This document shows, one piece after another, positions 1 through 8,738 of a stretch of DNA of 64,000 bases. The notes under the pieces are model-generated. The model made no database searches. It had not been told where the DNA came from and saw only the letters and a list, made by a program, of their open reading frames with translations. The position numbers and the translations under genes are program-made. Source of the stretch: JACVRX01 sp046726315. Its GTDB lineage: Bacteria > Actinomycetota > Actinomycetes > Jiangellales > Jiangellaceae. Where the stretch lies: NCBI GenBank assembly GCA_046726315.1, contig JBKPAG010000001.1, forward strand, positions 236,275-300,274, written 5' to 3'. The stretch's first letter is position 1. Every line of letters begins with the position of its first letter.

Positions 1-70
1 AGGCGCGGTCCCAGAACCGACCGGGCGTCGCAGCCGGCCGTCTCGTGGCCGTGAACGTCGACGCGGTCAT
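1..70 (-). CDS. ABC transporter permease, N-terminal fragment
   Basis: This is the start of a gene that runs off the left edge. Its ATG overlaps the TGA of the upstream ATPase gene (ATGA at 67-70). The 23 visible residues begin MTASTFTATRRPAATPGRFW, a polar and basic lead-in like the cytosolic N-terminus of DrrB/ABC-2 type permeases. No membrane segment falls inside the window. The assignment as the membrane partner of the ATPase rests on the overlap and on the usual ATPase-permease order of this exporter family, so the function is inference. Confidence 0.6.
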   Translation of the reverse strand, partial: MTASTFTATRRPAATPGRFWDRA

Positions 71-1020
71 CAGTCGATCAGCGACCGGCCGGTCAGGTGC
101 AAGAAGACGTCCTCCAGGGTCGCCCTGCGGACCAGCACCGACAGTGGCGACAGTCCCCGGGAGTGCACAGCGGCCGCCCCGTCGTCGCCGTCGTCGGTGT
201 AGAGCAGCAGGCGATCGGGCAAGACCTCGACCCTGGCTGCGAGGTCGGCGACCTTCGCCGCGTACCGGGCGTGGTCGTCGGCCGGAAAGCGCAGTTCGAG
301 TACCTCCCGGGTGGAATGCTCTTCGATGAGCTGCCGCGGCGAGCCATGCGCGACGATCCGGCCGTTGTCCATGACCACCAGCCGATCGCACAGCTGCTCG
401 GCCTCGTCCATGTAGTGCGTGGTGAGCACCAGCGTGACCCCGGACCGCTTGAGCCGGAACAATCGATCCCACAGCAGATGCCGGGCTTGCGGGTCCAGAC
501 CCGTGGTGGGCTCGTCGAGGAGCAGGATCTCGGGCTCGTTGATCAGCGCCCGGGCGATCGTCAGCCGTCGCTTCATCCCGCCGGACAGTGGCTCGACCTT
601 GCTGCCGGCTCGCTCGGCAAGCTGCGCAAAGTCCAGCAGCTCGGCAGTGCGCTCCCGAACCGTCGCCCGCGGCAGGCCGAAGTACCGGCCGTACACCAGC
701 AGGTTTTCCCGGACCGTGAGCTCTTCGTCAAGGGTGTCGCGTTGGGGGACGACGCCCAGCCGCGCGCGGATGGCCGGGCCGTCGGTGGCCGGATCCATGC
801 CGAGGACCCGCAGCTCGCCGCGAGTGGGCGGGGAGACGCAGCCGATCATCCGCATCGCCGAGGTCTTCCCGGCGCCGTTCGGACCGAGGAAGCCGAACGC
901 CTCGCCCCGCTCGATCTCGATGTCGATCTCGTCGACAGCTGTGATCTCGCCGAACCGCTTGGTCAGGCCGCGAGCACTGATCAGCGTGCCGGACGGATCT
1001 TGATCGAGTGCGGCGGCCAC
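70..1020 (-). CDS. ABC-type exporter ATP-binding protein (DrrA/NodI-like)
   Basis: This is the ATPase subunit of a two-component ABC-2 exporter, predicted to act at the inner face of the membrane. The 316-residue protein has Walker A GPNGAGKT at 46-53, the signature LSGGM at 145-149 and Walker B ILLLDE at 165-170, followed by TTHYMDEAEQ with the H-loop histidine. About 100 C-terminal residues form the regulatory extension seen in DrrA-like ATPases. GTG at 1020 is the only start that keeps the full N-terminal strand, and no clear Shine-Dalgarno sequence precedes it. The permease gene overlaps its stop by 4 bp, so the two are probably co-translated. The substrate cannot be read from the sequence; the family includes drug, nodulation-factor and lipid-linked exporters. 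Confidence 0.9.
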   Translation of the reverse strand: MAAALDQDPSGTLISARGLTKRFGEITAVDEIDIEIERGEAFGFLGPNGAGKTSAMRMIGCVSPPTRGELRVLGMDPATDGPAIRARLGVVPQRDTLDEELTVRENLLVYGRYFGLPRATVRERTAELLDFAQLAERAGSKVEPLSGGMKRRLTIARALINEPEILLLDEPTTGLDPQARHLLWDRLFRLKRSGVTLVLTTHYMDEAEQLCDRLVVMDNGRIVAHGSPRQLIEEHSTREVLELRFPADDHARYAAKVADLAARVEVLPDRLLLYTDDGDDGAAAVHSRGLSPLSVLVRRATLEDVFLHLTGRSLID

Positions 1021-1083
1021 GTGAATCGACGGTACCTGCCAGATCAGACTGGACGCACACCACTGTGAACGGATGGTGCCTGA

Positions 1084-1278
1084 CTAGCGCTCGCTCGCCG
1101 GAAGCCTGAGGGCGTCGCAGACAGCGCGCCAGACGACCTTGGGATCCTCGCCCGCGTCGAGTGCCTGGTGGACGGTGCGGCCGGCCAGGCTCTGCAGCAC
1201 TTGATCACGCGCCCAGGAGTCGGCGTACCCGGGCCCGAGGTGGAACTCCATCCGCCGCCAAAACTCCGTCAACCGCAC
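1084..1278 (-). CDS. DUF3046 family protein
   Basis: This is a 64-residue protein of the actinobacterial DUF3046 family, whose function is unknown. It begins V(M)RLTEFWRRMEFHLGPGY and carries the conserved blocks YADSWARDQVL, GRTVHQAL and GEDPKVVWRAVCDAL. The start is GTG at 1278. A longer open frame continues upstream, but it only shadows the sigma gene, and family members start at this M/V-R-L-T-E-F-W. DUF3046 genes normally sit next to recA-recX in Actinomycetes. Here the gene lies at the left end of a clgR-side block, so recA is probably just outside the window or displaced by the ABC exporter. It is 41 bp downstream of the sigma gene on the same strand. Confidence 0.85.
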   Translation of the reverse strand: MRLTEFWRRMEFHLGPGYADSWARDQVLQSLAGRTVHQALDAGEDPKVVWRAVCDALRLPASER

Positions 1279-1319
1279 GTCGCACAACGTACGCGCCTGA
1301 ACAGCGGCCACCCCCGTCG

Positions 1320-2339
1320 TCACAGCGTCTCGGGCAGGCCGAACGCAGGGAAGAGTCCGGAGCCGAACGTCGTGATCTCCACGATCTTGTCGCCCTCGAC
1401 GCGCAACACATCGAACTTGAACGCTCGGAACAATGTGTCGCCCGGCCGACGCAGATAGCTCGCGGCGGTGGGCATCCGGTTTGCGCTCGTCGACACCAGG
1501 CGCCAGTCTCCGTCGCGCTCCTCCCCCAGGGCCCGTTCGATCAGCGGCGCGATCGAGTCGAGTCCCTCGAAGACCAGCATGTTTGGCGGCATCGTGATGC
1601 GGATGTCCTGTGCGGCCGCCGCGATAGCGGCCTCGGCGTCGCAGCGTTCGTGCGCGTCGATGAACCGGGCCAGCAGGTCGCGCTCCTCGTCGGTCAGTTC
1701 GCGCCCGGACCACTCGACCCGTCGCGCAGGCAGGTATTCCTGCATCGTGGCGCGGGCCCGCTGCAACGCGCTGTTGGCCGCCGCGACGCTGGTTTCGAGC
1801 AGCGAGGCCGTATCCGCTGCCGGCCACCCGAGCACGTCGCGAGCGACGAAGGCGGCGCGTTGTCGAGGCGGCAGCAGTTGCATGGCCGCGACGAATGCGA
1901 GCTCGATCGTCTCCCGCTCGACGACGACGGCGTCCGGCTCGTCCGCTCTCGGCGCGACCTCGTCCAGCAGGCGGTCCGGGTACGGCTGGAGCCATGGCAT
2001 CTCGGCAAACGACTGCAGCGTCGTCAGCTGCCGTGAGCGATGCCTGAGCATGTCGAGGCAGACGTTCGTCGAGATCCGGTAGAGCCAGGCCCGGAAGAGC
2101 GCGCTGCCATCGAAGTGCTCGCGGCCGCGCCACGCGCGCAAGAACGTCTCCTGCACCGCGTCCTCGGCTTCGTCGAACGACGCAAGCATCCGGTAGCAAT
2201 GGACATGCAACTCGCGCCGGTGTCGCTCGGTGAGCAGCGCAAACGCGCCCTCGTCCCCGGCGGCCGCCGCGGCTGCGACGTCGGCGGCGTTCGCTACCGC
2301 GGCAGCGTGCGGGCGTCCCTTCGCCTGCTCGACGGTCAT
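1320..2339 (-). CDS. ECF RNA polymerase sigma factor with SnoaL-like C-terminal domain
   Basis: This is an extracytoplasmic-function sigma-70 factor of 339 residues. Region 2 spans about 30-104 (ERHRRELHVHCYRML, AEDAVQETFLRAW, FRAWLYRISTN). Region 4 follows an approximately 60-residue linker and contains LPPRQRAAFVARDVLGW and an HTH ending NSALQRARATM. From about residue 225 an NTF2/SnoaL-like domain replaces a separate anti-sigma factor. This resembles the M. tuberculosis SigG / TIGR02960 group, whose tail is thought to tune activity. The start at 2339 is ATG and overlaps the VOC gene stop (ATGA). No anti-sigma gene is nearby, which fits self-regulation by the C-terminal domain. The inducing signal is unknown. 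Confidence 0.9.
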   Translation of the reverse strand: MTVEQAKGRPHAAAVANAADVAAAAAAGDEGAFALLTERHRRELHVHCYRMLASFDEAEDAVQETFLRAWRGREHFDGSALFRAWLYRISTNVCLDMLRHRSRQLTTLQSFAEMPWLQPYPDRLLDEVAPRADEPDAVVVERETIELAFVAAMQLLPPRQRAAFVARDVLGWPAADTASLLETSVAAANSALQRARATMQEYLPARRVEWSGRELTDEERDLLARFIDAHERCDAEAAIAAAAQDIRITMPPNMLVFEGLDSIAPLIERALGEERDGDWRLVSTSANRMPTAASYLRRPGDTLFRAFKFDVLRVEGDKIVEITTFGSGLFPAFGLPETL

Positions 2340-2755
2340 GCCTGCGGCCTCCCGGCGACTTCCTGCACTACCCAACTGTTGCCGTCGGGGTCGCTGAACG
2401 CGAGGTAGGAGCCATAGTCGGCGTGCTCCGGGTGCGGACCCAGTGCCCGGCCGCTGGCTCCGAAGTGGAACACCTCGCTGACGTCGACGCCGCGCTCCAG
2501 CAGCTCGGCGCGCGCCTTCTCGATGTCGGTGACGACCAGGTGCAGGCCTTCGGTTGTCCCGGGTGGCGCCTTGGTGATGCCGACGCCGACGGAGATCGAG
2601 CAGGCTGAGCCCGGCGGGGTCATCTGGACGACGCGGAACTCGTCGCCGGCCCGGTGGTCGACGTCGAGGTTGAAACCGCACTGCTCGGTGTAGAAGGCCT
2701 TGGCCCGGTCGACGTCCGACACGGGAACCAGCACGAGCTCGAGCTTCCAGTCCAT
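2336..2755 (-). CDS. VOC family (glyoxalase/bleomycin-resistance fold) protein
   Basis: This is a 139-residue single-module vicinal-oxygen-chelate protein. The N-terminal motif MDWKLELVLVPVSDVDRAKA is followed by FYTEQCGF, the usual first beta-alpha-beta unit, and FSDPDGNSWVVQEV is the typical C-terminal metal-side strand. The ATG at 2755 is chosen because GAGGAGG lies about 10 bases upstream; an in-frame ATG at 2797 has no such site and adds residues foreign to the family. Its stop overlaps the start of the sigma factor, so the pair is translationally coupled. VOC proteins bind metals and act as isomerases, dioxygenases or drug-binding proteins, and the substrate here is unknown. Linkage to an ECF sigma factor suggests a stress or detoxification role. 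Confidence 0.88.
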   Translation of the reverse strand: MDWKLELVLVPVSDVDRAKAFYTEQCGFNLDVDHRAGDEFRVVQMTPPGSACSISVGVGITKAPPGTTEGLHLVVTDIEKARAELLERGVDVSEVFHFGASGRALGPHPEHADYGSYLAFSDPDGNSWVVQEVAGRPQA

Positions 2756-2912
2756 GGTGCAGCCTCCTCGGCCAGTAGGACGAATCAGTGCTTTCACCCC
2801 TGCAACGACGGACCCTACGGAAACTCATCGGTGCCCCGACGAACGGGCGCACCTGGGCGCGGCCGACGGCGCCAGGCGGGCCTTTGTCGGTGGCTCGGGC
2901 AAGGATGGACCC

Positions 2913-5900
2913 ATGGCAGACGTCCTCGAGCTGTTCGGCCCGGCCACCAGGGCGTGGTTCGCAAGCGCGTTTGCGACGCCGACAGTGGCCCAGATAGGTG
3001 CCTGGCGGGCCGTCGCTGACGGCCGGAACGCGCTGGTCGTCGCGCCTACCGGATCAGGCAAGACGCTGGCCGCCTTCCTATGGGCGCTCGACCGGCTGGT
3101 TGCGAAGCCGAAAGCCGACGACCCCAAGCAGCGCTGCCGCGTCCTTTACGTCTCGCCGCTGAAGGCGCTGGCCGTCGATGTCGAGCGCAACCTGCGCGCC
3201 CCGCTGGCCGGCATGGGCCAGGCAGCGCGCCGTCTGGGGCTGCCCGAGCCCGACGTCACCGTGGCGATTCGCACCGGCGACACGCCCGCGGACGAGCGGC
3301 GCCGATTCCAGCGCACGCCCCCCGACGTACTCATCACCACCCCGGAGTCGCTGTTCCTCATCCTGACCTCACAGGCCCGCGAATCGCTCCGCGGTGTCGA
3401 GACCGTCATCGTCGACGAGGTGCACGCCGTCGCAGGCACCAAGCGCGGCGCTCACCTGGCGCTGTCCCTCGAACGCCTGGACGCCCTGCTCGTCAAGCCC
3501 GCCCAGCGGGTCGGTCTCTCCGCGACTGTGCGACCCATCGATGAGGTCGCCCGCTTCCTCGGCGGATCGCAGCCGGTCCAGGTCGTCGGCCCCAGCAGCA
3601 CCAAGGAGTGGGATCTGCGGGTCGTCGTCCCCGTCGCCGATCTCGGCGACTTGGGGGGCCACGACACTGGTCCCGATTCGAGTCCCGACCAGCGATCGTC
3701 CATCTGGCCGCACGTCGAGGAACGCGTGCTCGACCTGGTCGAGGAGCATCGCTCCACCATCGTCTTCGCCAACTCACGCCGGCTGGCCGAGCGGCTCACG
3801 GCCAGGCTCAACGAGATATCCGACGAACGGGCCACCGGAGAGGCACTCCCCCAGGCCGGCGACCTCCACCCGGCGCAGATCATGGCTCAGGCCGGCGCAA
3901 CCAGAGGCATCGCCGCCACCGTTGCCCGGGCCCATCACGGGAGCGTCAGCAAGGAGCAGCGCGCCGTCATCGAAGACGACCTCAAGACCGGCCGGCTACC
4001 GGCCGTGGTAGCCACCAGCAGCCTCGAGCTCGGCATCGACATGGGCGCAGTCGACCTGGTCGTCCAGGTCGAGTCGCCACCGTCGGTGGCCAGTGGACTG
4101 CAGCGGGTCGGGCGGGCCGGCCACCAGGTCGGGGCCGTCTCCCGCGGCGTGCTGTTCCCCAAATATCGCGGCGACCTCGTGCAGACCGCCGTCGTCGTCG
4201 AGCGGATGCGGTCCGGCCAGATCGAGGAGCTGCACACACCGCGCAACCCTCTCGACGTGCTGGCCCAGCAGCTCGTCTCCACACTCGCGATGGACAGCTG
4301 GGACGTCGACGAGCTACTCACGATGGTCCGCCGCGCTCATCCGTTCGCCACGCTCCCCCGCAGCGCGTACGACGCCGTGCTCGACATGCTGTCCGGCCGT
4401 TACCCGTCTGACGAGTTCGCAGAACTGCGACCGCGGATCGTCTGGGACCGCACTACCGGCACGCTCACCGGCCGCCCCGGCGCTCAGCGGCTCGCCGTCA
4501 CCAGCGGCGGCACCATCCCCGACCGCGGGCTGTTCGGCGTCTTCCTTGCCGGGTCCGAGCGTGCGGCGCGGGTCGGCGAACTCGATGAGGAAATGGTCTA
4601 CGAGTCGCGGGTCGGCGACGTGTTCGCCCTCGGCGCCACCAGCTGGCGGATCGAGGACATCACTCACGACCGAGTGATCGTCTCCCCAGCCCCCGGCCAG
4701 CCGGGCCGGCTGCCGTTCTGGAAGGGCGACATCCTCGGCCGACCGGCCGAGCTGGGCGCGGCCGTCGGCGCATTCGTTCGCGAGGTCACAGCCCTGCCTG
4801 ACGACGCCGCCCGCGAGCGCGCGACGACCGCCGGCCTGGACGAGTGGGCCACCGACAACCTGCTCGGATATTTGCGCGAGCAGCGCGAGGCCACCGGCCA
4901 CGTGCCCGACGACCGCACCTTGCTGGTCGAGCGGTTCCGCGACGAGCTCGGCGACTGGCGGCTGATCGTCCACTCCCCGTACGGCGCGCAGGTCCACGCT
5001 CCGTGGGCGCTCGCCATCGGGGCCCGGCTCCGTGAGCGCTACGGCGTCGACGTCCAAGCCGCGCACGCCGACGACGGCATCGTGCTGCGCATCCCCGACA
5101 CCGCAGACATCGCCGAGCCCGGCGGCGCCGGCCTGCCCGGCGCCGAGCTCGTCGTGCTGGACCCGGACGATCTCGACGACATGGTCACCGCCGAGGTCGG
5201 TGGGTCGGCACTGTTCGCGTCCCGCTTCCGCGAGTGCGCCGCCCGGGCGCTGCTGCTCCCCCGCCGCGACCCGCGCCGGCGAACGCCGCTGTGGCAGCAG
5301 CGACAACGGTCGGCCCAGTTGCTCGAGATCGCGTCGAAATACGGCTCGTTCCCAATCGTGCTCGAAGCACTGCGCGAGTGCGTTCAAGACGTGTACGACC
5401 TGCCAGGGCTCAAACAGCTCATGCGGGCGATCGCCGACCGGTCGGTGCGAGTCGTCGAAGTCGAAACCCCGCAACCGTCACCGTTTGCGCGTTCGCTGCT
5501 GTTCGGCTATGTCGCCTCGTTCCTCTACGAGGGCGATTCGCCGCTGGCCGAGCGACGGGCGCAGGCGCTGTCGCTGGACCCGACGCTATTGGCCGAACTG
5601 CTCGGCCGGACGGAGTTGCGCGAGCTGCTCGACGCGTCGGTCATCGTCCGGACGGAGGCAGAGCTGCAGCGGCTCGCGCCCGACCGCCAGGCCCGCGACC
5701 TGGAGGCGGTCGCCGACCTGCTCCGGCTGCTCGGGCCGCTATCGACGGCCGCCGTGGCCGAGCGATGTGTCGAGGCCGCCGACGCGCCGCGGCTGCTGGC
5801 CGCGCTCGAGGACACCCGGCGGGCCATCCGGGTCCGGGTGGCCGGCGAAGAGCGCTGGGCCGCCATCGAGGACGCCGGACGGCTGCGCGATGCACTGGGC

Positions 5901-7454
5901 GTGCCGCTGCCGGTCGGGGTGCCGGTAGCGTTCACCGAGCCGGTGCCCGATCCGATGGGCGACCTGGTGGCGCGGTTCGCCCGCACCCATGGCCCCTTTC
6001 ACGCGAAGGACGTTGCCCGGTTGCTCGGGTTGGGCGTTGCGGTCGTTTCGGACACGTTGCGGAGGCTGGCGGCGGCCGGCCGGGTCGTCGAAGGAGAGCT
6101 GACGCCGGGGGCATCCGGTACCGAATGGTGCGAGGCCGAGGTACTACGGTTGCTGCGGCGGCGCTCGGTCGCCGCGCTGCGCAAGGAGGCGGAGCCAGTC
6201 GACCCGGCCGCGCTGGGCCGATTCCTCCCGGCATGGCAGCACGTCGGCGGCACACTGCGCGGCGTCGACGGGGTGCTGCGGGTGGTCGAGCAGCTCGGCG
6301 GGTGCGCCGTGCCGGCCAGCGCGCTGGAGCGGCTGGTCATGCCGGCCCGGATCGCCGGGTACTCGCAGGCCTGGCTGGACGAGCTCACCACGGCCGGCGA
6401 GGTGGTGTGGTCCGGACATGGTGCCCTGCCCGGCACCGATGGCTGGGTGTCCTTGCACGTCGCCGAGGGCGTGCCGCTGACGCTGCCCGATCCGGGCAAC
6501 GAGTACTCCCGGACGGAGCTGCACGACGCTGTGCTCGACGTGTTGTCCTCCGGTGGTGCGTTCTTCTTCCGGCAGCTGTCCGACGCTGTGCACTCGACCG
6601 ACGACGGCGCACTCGTGACGGCGCTGTGGGACCTGGTCTGGGCGGGCCGCATCACGAACGACACCCTGGCCCCGATGCGAGCCCTGATCGGCGGTGGCCG
6701 CTCGACCCACCGGCCCCGGCCGACCCGACCGCCGCGGGCCCGGTACGCCAGGGGACAGCCCGCACTGCCCGCCCGCGGCGGGCCGCCGATCGCGGCCGGC
6801 CGGTGGTCACTGCTCCCGCCGCGCGACCCAGACCCGACCCGGCGGGCATACGCTGCCGCCGAGGGACTGCTCGACCGGCACGGCGTCGTCACCCGCGGTG
6901 CGGTGGTAGCAGAGCGGCTGCCCGGCGGTTTCGCGGCCGCCTACCGCGTACTGTCGGCCTTCGAGGACACCGGGCGGGCGCGACGGGGTTACTTCGTGGC
7001 GGGTTTGGGTGCGGCCCAATTCGCATCGGTGGGGGCCGTCGACCGGCTCCGCGGGTTCGCCGACACGGCCGCCCGACGTGAGCCGGTGCCAGCCCTGGTC
7101 CTCGCCGCCACCGACCCCGCAAATCCGTACGGCGCCGCGTTACCGTGGCCAGATCGCGAACAGCCGAGCGGCCATCGTCCGGGCCGCAAGGCGGGGGCTC
7201 TCGTGGTGCTCGTCGACGGTGACCTCGTGCTGTACGTCGAACGCGGGGGCCGAACACTGCTCTCATGGTCCGACGATGCCGATCGCCTCCGGGCCGCCGC
7301 CGACGCGCTCGCCCTGGCAGTCCGGGACGGAGCGCTCGGCGCCCTGAGGGTCGAGCGGGCCGACGGCGAGGCGGTGACCGCGACAGCGCTGGGCGAAGCC
7401 CTGGCCGCTGCGGGCTTCCACGTCACACCTCGCGGCTTGCGGCTGCGTGCGTAA
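2913..7454 (+). CDS. lhr: Lhr-type ATP-dependent DNA helicase
   Basis: This is a superfamily 2 helicase of 1513 residues, the usual length of bacterial Lhr, which translocates 3'-5' on single-stranded DNA and unwinds DNA and DNA:RNA hybrids. Visible motifs are Walker A APTGSGKT (44-51), DEVH (168-171), SATVRP (from 203) and motif VI QRVGRAGHQ (about 396-404). The Lhr-specific winged-helix core and a long C-terminal half follow. ATG at 2913 has AAGGA just upstream; an open frame extends to 2700 but lacks this site and runs through the divergent VOC promoter. A basic, proline-rich stretch at about residues 1265-1315 looks disordered. It is the only large plus-strand gene in the left 19 kb and ends 18 bp from the convergent ROK gene. 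Confidence 0.95.
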   Translation: MADVLELFGPATRAWFASAFATPTVAQIGAWRAVADGRNALVVAPTGSGKTLAAFLWALDRLVAKPKADDPKQRCRVLYVSPLKALAVDVERNLRAPLAGMGQAARRLGLPEPDVTVAIRTGDTPADERRRFQRTPPDVLITTPESLFLILTSQARESLRGVETVIVDEVHAVAGTKRGAHLALSLERLDALLVKPAQRVGLSATVRPIDEVARFLGGSQPVQVVGPSSTKEWDLRVVVPVADLGDLGGHDTGPDSSPDQRSSIWPHVEERVLDLVEEHRSTIVFANSRRLAERLTARLNEISDERATGEALPQAGDLHPAQIMAQAGATRGIAATVARAHHGSVSKEQRAVIEDDLKTGRLPAVVATSSLELGIDMGAVDLVVQVESPPSVASGLQRVGRAGHQVGAVSRGVLFPKYRGDLVQTAVVVERMRSGQIEELHTPRNPLDVLAQQLVSTLAMDSWDVDELLTMVRRAHPFATLPRSAYDAVLDMLSGRYPSDEFAELRPRIVWDRTTGTLTGRPGAQRLAVTSGGTIPDRGLFGVFLAGSERAARVGELDEEMVYESRVGDVFALGATSWRIEDITHDRVIVSPAPGQPGRLPFWKGDILGRPAELGAAVGAFVREVTALPDDAARERATTAGLDEWATDNLLGYLREQREATGHVPDDRTLLVERFRDELGDWRLIVHSPYGAQVHAPWALAIGARLRERYGVDVQAAHADDGIVLRIPDTADIAEPGGAGLPGAELVVLDPDDLDDMVTAEVGGSALFASRFRECAARALLLPRRDPRRRTPLWQQRQRSAQLLEIASKYGSFPIVLEALRECVQDVYDLPGLKQLMRAIADRSVRVVEVETPQPSPFARSLLFGYVASFLYEGDSPLAERRAQALSLDPTLLAELLGRTELRELLDASVIVRTEAELQRLAPDRQARDLEAVADLLRLLGPLSTAAVAERCVEAADAPRLLAALEDTRRAIRVRVAGEERWAAIEDAGRLRDALGVPLPVGVPVAFTEPVPDPMGDLVARFARTHGPFHAKDVARLLGLGVAVVSDTLRRLAAAGRVVEGELTPGASGTEWCEAEVLRLLRRRSVAALRKEAEPVDPAALGRFLPAWQHVGGTLRGVDGVLRVVEQLGGCAVPASALERLVMPARIAGYSQAWLDELTTAGEVVWSGHGALPGTDGWVSLHVAEGVPLTLPDPGNEYSRTELHDAVLDVLSSGGAFFFRQLSDAVHSTDDGALVTALWDLVWAGRITNDTLAPMRALIGGGRSTHRPRPTRPPRARYARGQPALPARGGPPIAAGRWSLLPPRDPDPTRRAYAAAEGLLDRHGVVTRGAVVAERLPGGFAAAYRVLSAFEDTGRARRGYFVAGLGAAQFASVGAVDRLRGFADTAARREPVPALVLAATDPANPYGAALPWPDREQPSGHRPGRKAGALVVLVDGDLVLYVERGGRTLLSWSDDADRLRAAADALALAVRDGALGALRVERADGEAVTATALGEALAAAGFHVTPRGLRLRA

Positions 7455-7472
7455 CGCACCCTGTGCGGACAG

Positions 7473-8645
7473 TCAGTCATGCGCCGTGGACGCGAACATC
7501 GTCTCGCGAGCCTGATCCACGGCGGTCAGCAGGGCGCCGCGCAGCACGGGAGCATCCTGCACGCTGGTGGGTACCAATACGGGCTTGAACTGCACGATCC
7601 GGCCCATCGAGCGCGTGACCAAGTCGCACAGTGGCCCACCACCGGCCGCCCCCACCTCACCGGCCAGCACCACCAGCGCCGGGTCTACGACGGCGCATAC
7701 CGCCGCCACTCCGACCGCGAGCCGGTCGGCTAACTCGTCCAAGAACCCCTGTGCCGGGCTACCGGCCGCAAACGCCGCCCGGACCGCACCCGCCGCATCG
7801 TCGGCCACGACGCCGTGTGCGGCCGCGAGCGCCGATACCGAAGCGGCACCTACCAGCCGCTGAAACGCCCGCTTGTCCGGCTCGGATCCCCCGGCTGGCA
7901 GCGGCACACCGGGAACCGGCAAGTAGCCGATCTCGCCCGCCGCGCCGGTTGCGCCGCGGTGCAGACGCCCACCGACCACGATTGCCAGGCCGACTCCACG
8001 GCCAACCCAGAACAGCACGAAGTCATCGACGTTCTGGGCGGCGCCGACGGTGCGCTCGGCCATCGCAGCCAGGTTGACATCGTTCTCGATCGTCACGGCG
8101 CAGCCCAGATCCTCGCGCAGGGCGTCACGAAGGCCGCGGTGCCAGCGGGGCAGGTCGAAGACGTAACCCAAATCGCCCGTCATGGGGTCCACCACGCCGG
8201 GCGTTCCGATCACGACGTCGGCGACGTCGGATACCGTGATTCCCGCCTCGTCCGTCACCGCACGAACGGCGCCGTCGACCAGCCGAACCGGGTCATCGAC
8301 GTCGGACCCGGGCAACCGTACGCGGCCGCGGACCGATCCGGTCACATCGGCGACGGCCGCGACGACCTCCTGTGGACCCATGTGGATGCCGATGCCATGG
8401 GAGCATCCCGCCCGTACCGCGTACAGGTCCGCGCTCGGGCCTCGCCCGGCCGACCGGGTGCCGATCACCTCGACCAAGCCGCGCTCCCGCAATCGGCTGA
8501 CCAGCGCGGAAGCGGTGACCTTCGAGAGTCCGGTCAGCTCACCGAGCTTCGCCCGGGTCAGCGGCCCTTCGGCCAGCAGCAACTCCAGCGCACTGCGGTC
8601 GTTGATCGCTCGGAGCAGCCTGGGAGTTCCAGGGCGACGTGACAT
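7473..8645 (-). CDS. ROK family transcriptional regulator
   Basis: This is a 390-residue protein with an N-terminal winged helix-turn-helix (about 10-60: LTRAKLGELTGLSKVTASAL) and a ROK sugar-kinase-like domain (about 85-385: VVIGTPGVVDPMTGDL, TIENDVNLAAMAE, GATGAAGEIGYLPV). Such proteins are mostly XylR/NagC-type repressors that respond to sugars or sugar phosphates. ATG at 8645 is supported by GGGAGG 8-13 bases upstream. The usual ROK zinc motif CxCGxxGC after the EIG block is absent, and the position reads GYLPVPG. No sugar transport or catabolic gene is adjacent, so the regulon is not apparent; autoregulation is possible through the T/A-rich element just upstream. Confidence 0.88.
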   Translation of the reverse strand: MSRRPGTPRLLRAINDRSALELLLAEGPLTRAKLGELTGLSKVTASALVSRLRERGLVEVIGTRSAGRGPSADLYAVRAGCSHGIGIHMGPQEVVAAVADVTGSVRGRVRLPGSDVDDPVRLVDGAVRAVTDEAGITVSDVADVVIGTPGVVDPMTGDLGYVFDLPRWHRGLRDALREDLGCAVTIENDVNLAAMAERTVGAAQNVDDFVLFWVGRGVGLAIVVGGRLHRGATGAAGEIGYLPVPGVPLPAGGSEPDKRAFQRLVGAASVSALAAAHGVVADDAAGAVRAAFAAGSPAQGFLDELADRLAVGVAAVCAVVDPALVVLAGEVGAAGGGPLCDLVTRSMGRIVQFKPVLVPTSVQDAPVLRGALLTAVDQARETMFASTAHD

Positions 8646-8660
8646 GTGGCCGCCTCCCAC

Positions 8661-8693
8661 CGGAAACTGTCTTTTCAGAAACAAACTTACCAG
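8661..8693. promoter_or_regulatory. Candidate ROK operator/promoter region
   Basis: This is an unusually A/T-rich stretch for the window, immediately upstream of the ROK gene. On the minus strand it reads AGTTTGTTTCTGAAAAGAC, and its AGTTTGTTT (plus-strand 8679-8687) resembles the left half of XylR/ROK operators. The right half is only loosely symmetrical. An autoregulatory role is inference. Confidence 0.35.
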
Positions 8694-8738
8694 TAGTGGC
8701 GGCGACGCGGAAGCGCGCGTGCGAACGATGTCTGCCGC

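Noticed and set aside
5234..7081. 615-codon open frame inside lhr in a different frame
   Set aside because: Arginine/alanine/glycine-rich composition typical of a shifted frame of GC-rich coding sequence; lhr itself is intact here.
8715..8730. GCGAAC near the 3' end of clgR as a ClgR-binding site
   Set aside because: Only a half-site of the palindromic ClgR box, and it lies downstream, not upstream, of the gene.
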